Positions 6,583-8,804 of a stretch of 8,804 nucleotides of DNA are shown in pieces; positions within the stretch are counted from its first letter, which is position 1, and each line of letters begins with the position of its first letter. Origin of the DNA: Ktedonobacterales bacterium. Its GTDB lineage: Bacteria > Chloroflexota > Ktedonobacteria > Ktedonobacterales > JADMIN01. A program made the position numbers and the translations under genes. The DNA lies in NCBI GenBank assembly GCA_025450405.1, contig JANWHL010000290.1, forward strand, positions 1-8,804, given 5' to 3'. The notes beneath the pieces were generated by a model. The model saw only the letters and a list, made by a program, of their open reading frames with translations, had not been told where the DNA came from and searched no databases.

Positions 6583-7692
6583 TCACCGCGCGTCCTCGAG
6601 AGCCGCCGCCGTGCCCGTTGCGTCGTGGGGAGCGGGCGCGCTGATGGCCATGCTGGCGGCCGGCTCCGCCGCGAAGAAGTCGCGATACCAAGCGATCGCC
6701 CGGGCCAGGCCCGCGTCGAGCGTAAAGAGCGGCTCCCAGCGCAAACGCTCACGCGCCTTCGCGGCGCTCAGATATTGGTGCCGGATCTCATTGCTGGCCT
6801 CGTTGCGCACATCCGGGCGCAGCGACGAGCCCATCTGGTCCAGGATTCGCCGCACCAGGTCCAGCACGGTGATCTGCAGCTCGTTCGAGAAATTGAACGC
6901 CTCGCCCCACAGCTCCGGACGCTCGGCCAACTGCTCGGCGAGCAACAAATACGCCTCCGCCCCGTCCTCCACGTAGAAGTAGTCGCGGACGAAGTTCCCG
7001 TCCGAGCGGATGATGGGCCGTTCGCCGCGCAGCACCGAGCGGATCGTGCCCGGCACGATGCGGTTCCAGTTCAGGTCACCACCGCCATAGAAGTTGCCGC
7101 AGCGCGTAATGCCAATCGGCATCCCATAGGTATGGGCATACGTATCGGCGATCAGGTCCGCGCACGACTTGCTGACATCGTACGGATGCCGGCCGCGCAG
7201 CGGCGTCGCCTCGTTGTAGGGCAGGATCGGCTGGTCGCCGTAGGCTTTATCGGAGGACGCGACCACGATCTGCTTGACCAGCGGACTGCGCCGGCAGGCT
7301 TCGAGCAGTGCCCATGTGCCCTCGATATTGGTGGCGAAGGTCGAGACCGGGTTGCGGTTGGCGATGCCGACGATCGTCTGCGCCGCCAGGTGAACCACCG
7401 TCGCGATCTCATGCTCGCCGAGCGCCCGCTCCAGCACGGCCTGGTCACGCACATCGCCCCGGACCACGTGGACGCGCTCGAGCAGACCCCCGCGCACCAG
7501 CTCACTCCGCGGCACCCAGTCGCGCACCAGGCAGACGACCGCCGCCTCCAGCTCTACCAGCCGCCGGACCACCCAGCTGCCCACCAGGCCGGTCGCGCCC
7601 GTCACGAAAACCGGCCGGTCGCGCCAGAAGGCGGACGAGCGTTCGGCGCTCCGCCAGCCAGCACTGGACGTGTCTGGGGACGTATAACTCAT
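6583..7692 (-). CDS. rfbG: CDP-glucose 4,6-dehydratase-like enzyme (RfbG/DdhB family)
   Basis: This 369-residue extended SDR should convert CDP-glucose to CDP-4-keto-6-deoxyglucose. The FWRDRPVFVTGATGLVGSW start (GxxGxxG at 32-38) and HLAAQTIVG are typical of the RfbG group. Its active site reads SSDKAYG at 146-152; the Asp-Lys pair (D148, K149) is the signature of CDP-glucose 4,6-dehydratases, where dTDP-glucose enzymes have Asp-Glu. HPYDVSK provides Y171 and K175. The CGNFYGGGDLNWNRIVP segment also fits the family. The ATG at 7692 is the only sensible start; its best ribosome-binding match, GGAG, is rather far away at 12 bases. The gene lies 39 bp after the RfbH-like gene, which uses the expected product. 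Other 4,6-dehydratase specificities cannot be excluded from sequence alone. Confidence 0.85.
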   Translation of the reverse strand: MSYTSPDTSSAGWRSAERSSAFWRDRPVFVTGATGLVGSWVVRRLVELEAAVVCLVRDWVPRSELVRGGLLERVHVVRGDVRDQAVLERALGEHEIATVVHLAAQTIVGIANRNPVSTFATNIEGTWALLEACRRSPLVKQIVVASSDKAYGDQPILPYNEATPLRGRHPYDVSKSCADLIADTYAHTYGMPIGITRCGNFYGGGDLNWNRIVPGTIRSVLRGERPIIRSDGNFVRDYFYVEDGAEAYLLLAEQLAERPELWGEAFNFSNELQITVLDLVRRILDQMGSSLRPDVRNEASNEIRHQYLSAAKARERLRWEPLFTLDAGLARAIAWYRDFFAAEPAASMAISAPAPHDATGTAAALEDAR

Positions 7693-7731
7693 AACGTTCT
7701 GTTTCTCCGGGTCGCGTGGCGTTCGCGCGGC

Positions 7732-8804
7732 TCACAGCCCGCGCACAAAGTCCGCGACGGTCTCCACCATGTAATCGAGGTGCGCGTCGGTCAAGCCCGG
7801 ATAGACCCCCAGGAAAAAGGCGTCGTTCATCATCCGGTCGGCGCCGGCCAGATCGCCGATCGTGCGGAACAGCGGGTGACTTCCGTGCGCGTCGGCGGTC
7901 AGATACGCCGGCTGGCGCGCCAGGTTCCCGCCGAACAGCATACGCGTCTGGATGTTGCGCCCCTCGATGTGGCGCACGATGTCGCCGCGTGTGAAGGGCG
8001 CACCGGGCCTCGGCATCAGCAGGAAGCCGAACCAGCTGGGCTCGGCGCCGGGAGTAGCCGCCGGCAGCTCCAGGAACTCCTCGAAGGGCGCTATCCCCTC
8101 ATAGAGACGCTGCCAGTTGCGCCGTCGCGCCGCGACGAACCCGGGCAGCTTCTCCAGCTGCTCGCACCCGATCGCGGCCTGGATGTCCAGCGGTTTGAGG
8201 TTATAGCCGATGTGACTGTAGATGTACTTGTGGTCGTAGCCCTTGGGCAGATCGCCTAGCTCCCACTCGAAGCGCTTCGCGCAGGTGTTTTCCTTGCCAG
8301 AGTCGCACCAGCAATCCCGCCCCCAGTCGCGGAAGCTCTCGACGATCTTCTTTAGCAGCGGCGACCGCACCAGATTGACCGCGCCACCTTCACCCATCGT
8401 CAGGTGGTGCGGCGGGTAGAACGACTGCGTCGAGATGTCGCCAAACGTGCCCGTCAGTCGCCCCTTGTAGCGCGAGCCGAGCGCGTCACAATTGTCCTCG
8501 ACCAGCCATAGGTTGTGCTCGCGGCAGAACGCCAGCACGGCGTCGAGATCGAAGGGGTTGCCTAGCGTATGGGCCATCATGACGGCCCGCGTGCGTGGCG
8601 AGAGCGCCACTTCTAACTGCTCCACCCGCGCGTTGGCCGTCCGCGGATCGCAGTCGACGAAGACCGGCACGCAGCCATTCTGAATGATCGGGTTCACCGT
8701 CGTCGGGAAGCCCGCCGCGCACGTGATGACTTCATCGCCCGCGCGAATGCGCCGGCCTTTGAGTTTGGGCGACGTGAGCGCGGAGAACGCCAGCAGATTC
8801 GCCG
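7732..8804 (-). CDS. rfbH: CDP-6-deoxy-4-hexulose-3-dehydrase (RfbH/DdhC, E1), N-terminus cut by window
   Basis: The frame is open to the window edge and gives the last 356 residues of a family usually about 430-440 long. It is a PMP and [2Fe-2S] enzyme of the DegT fold that removes the C-3 hydroxyl of CDP-4-keto-6-deoxyglucose. The aminotransferase lysine is replaced by histidine in FYPPHHLTMGEGG (His codons at 8404-8409), the hallmark of 3-dehydrases. Cysteine codons at 8311-8313, 8305-8307 and 8281-8283 (DCWCDSGKENTC), with an earlier Cys in EDNCDALG, match the unusual iron-sulfur arrangement of this family. DKYIYSHIGYNLK-type and LLFGGNL-type segments are also present. The GTG at 8697 is internal, because conserved family sequence (SALTSPKL, GDEVIT, AAGFPTTVNP) continues upstream. 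It requires a flavin/iron-sulfur reductase, which is not in the window. It is the first visible gene of the operon. Confidence 0.95.
   Translation of the reverse strand, partial: ANLLAFSALTSPKLKGRRIRAGDEVITCAAGFPTTVNPIIQNGCVPVFVDCDPRTANARVEQLEVALSPRTRAVMMAHTLGNPFDLDAVLAFCREHNLWLVEDNCDALGSRYKGRLTGTFGDISTQSFYPPHHLTMGEGGAVNLVRSPLLKKIVESFRDWGRDCWCDSGKENTCAKRFEWELGDLPKGYDHKYIYSHIGYNLKPLDIQAAIGCEQLEKLPGFVAARRRNWQRLYEGIAPFEEFLELPAATPGAEPSWFGFLLMPRPGAPFTRGDIVRHIEGRNIQTRMLFGGNLARQPAYLTADAHGSHPLFRTIGDLAGADRMMNDAFFLGVYPGLTDAHLDYMVETVADFVRGL

Noticed and set aside
5385..6644. Long plus-strand frame of about 419 codons opposite the SDR gene
   Set aside because: It is a compositional shadow of the SDR coding strand: Arg/Pro/His-rich, with no motif and no plausible ribosome-binding site.
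6544..8259. Plus-strand frame of about 571 codons opposite the RfbG and RfbH genes
   Set aside because: It runs through two well-recognised genes on the other strand and crosses their gap. Composition is biased and no family pattern is seen.
8695..8697. GTG at 8697 as the start of the RfbH-like gene
   Set aside because: The frame stays open to the window edge and upstream residues match conserved RfbH sequence, so this codon is an internal valine and the gene is truncated by the window.

Overview
The window is GC-rich, densely coded bacterial DNA. The likely source is a high-GC, environmental, possibly thermophilic lineage. A soluble Ser/Thr kinase with a zinc ribbon and FHA domain, a DPM-like glycosyltransferase and split transketolase genes would fit Chloroflexota, but there is no rRNA or marker gene, so the placement is a guess. 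No RNA genes, CRISPR arrays, insertion sequences or phage genes were seen.

Layout, left to right. (1) 1-225, plus strand: the 3' end of an agmatinase/arginase-family gene. (2) 226-308: a short convergent gap built from three short direct repeats, two of which span the stop codons of the flanking genes. (3) 309-2667, minus strand: a family 2 glycosyltransferase followed 64 bp later by a Ser/Thr protein kinase with a four-cysteine zinc ribbon and a C-terminal FHA domain. (4) 2668-3101: a divergent non-coding region with a possible promoter facing each way. (5) 3102-3449, plus strand: a 115-residue protein of unknown function with two membrane helices. (6) 3520-3555: a perfect 16-bp inverted repeat between convergent genes, probably a two-way terminator. 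(7) 3572-8804, minus strand: a tight five-gene operon, in transcription order RfbH-like 3-dehydrase (cut by the window edge), RfbG-like 4,6-dehydratase, an extended SDR, transketolase N-terminal subunit, transketolase C-terminal subunit. Gaps are 39 bp, 28 bp, about 0-5 bp, then a 4-bp overlap.

The operon is the most interesting part. RfbG and RfbH convert CDP-glucose to CDP-4-keto-3,6-dideoxyhexose, the common precursor of abequose, paratose, tyvelose, ascarylose and yersiniose. Here a translationally coupled split transketolase and one SDR follow directly, with no ordinary central-carbon genes nearby. My inference is that the transketolase pair adds a two-carbon ketol (glycolaldehyde) unit to the 4-keto sugar, and that the SDR reduces or epimerises the product. 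The result would be a two-carbon-branched 3,6-dideoxyhexose for a cell-surface glycan. This would parallel yersiniose, where a pyruvate-dependent TPP enzyme supplies the branch. The cytidylyltransferase (RfbF) and the RfbH reductase are not in the window; RfbF may lie just beyond 8804. The separate glycosyltransferase may act on the same or another surface polysaccharide.
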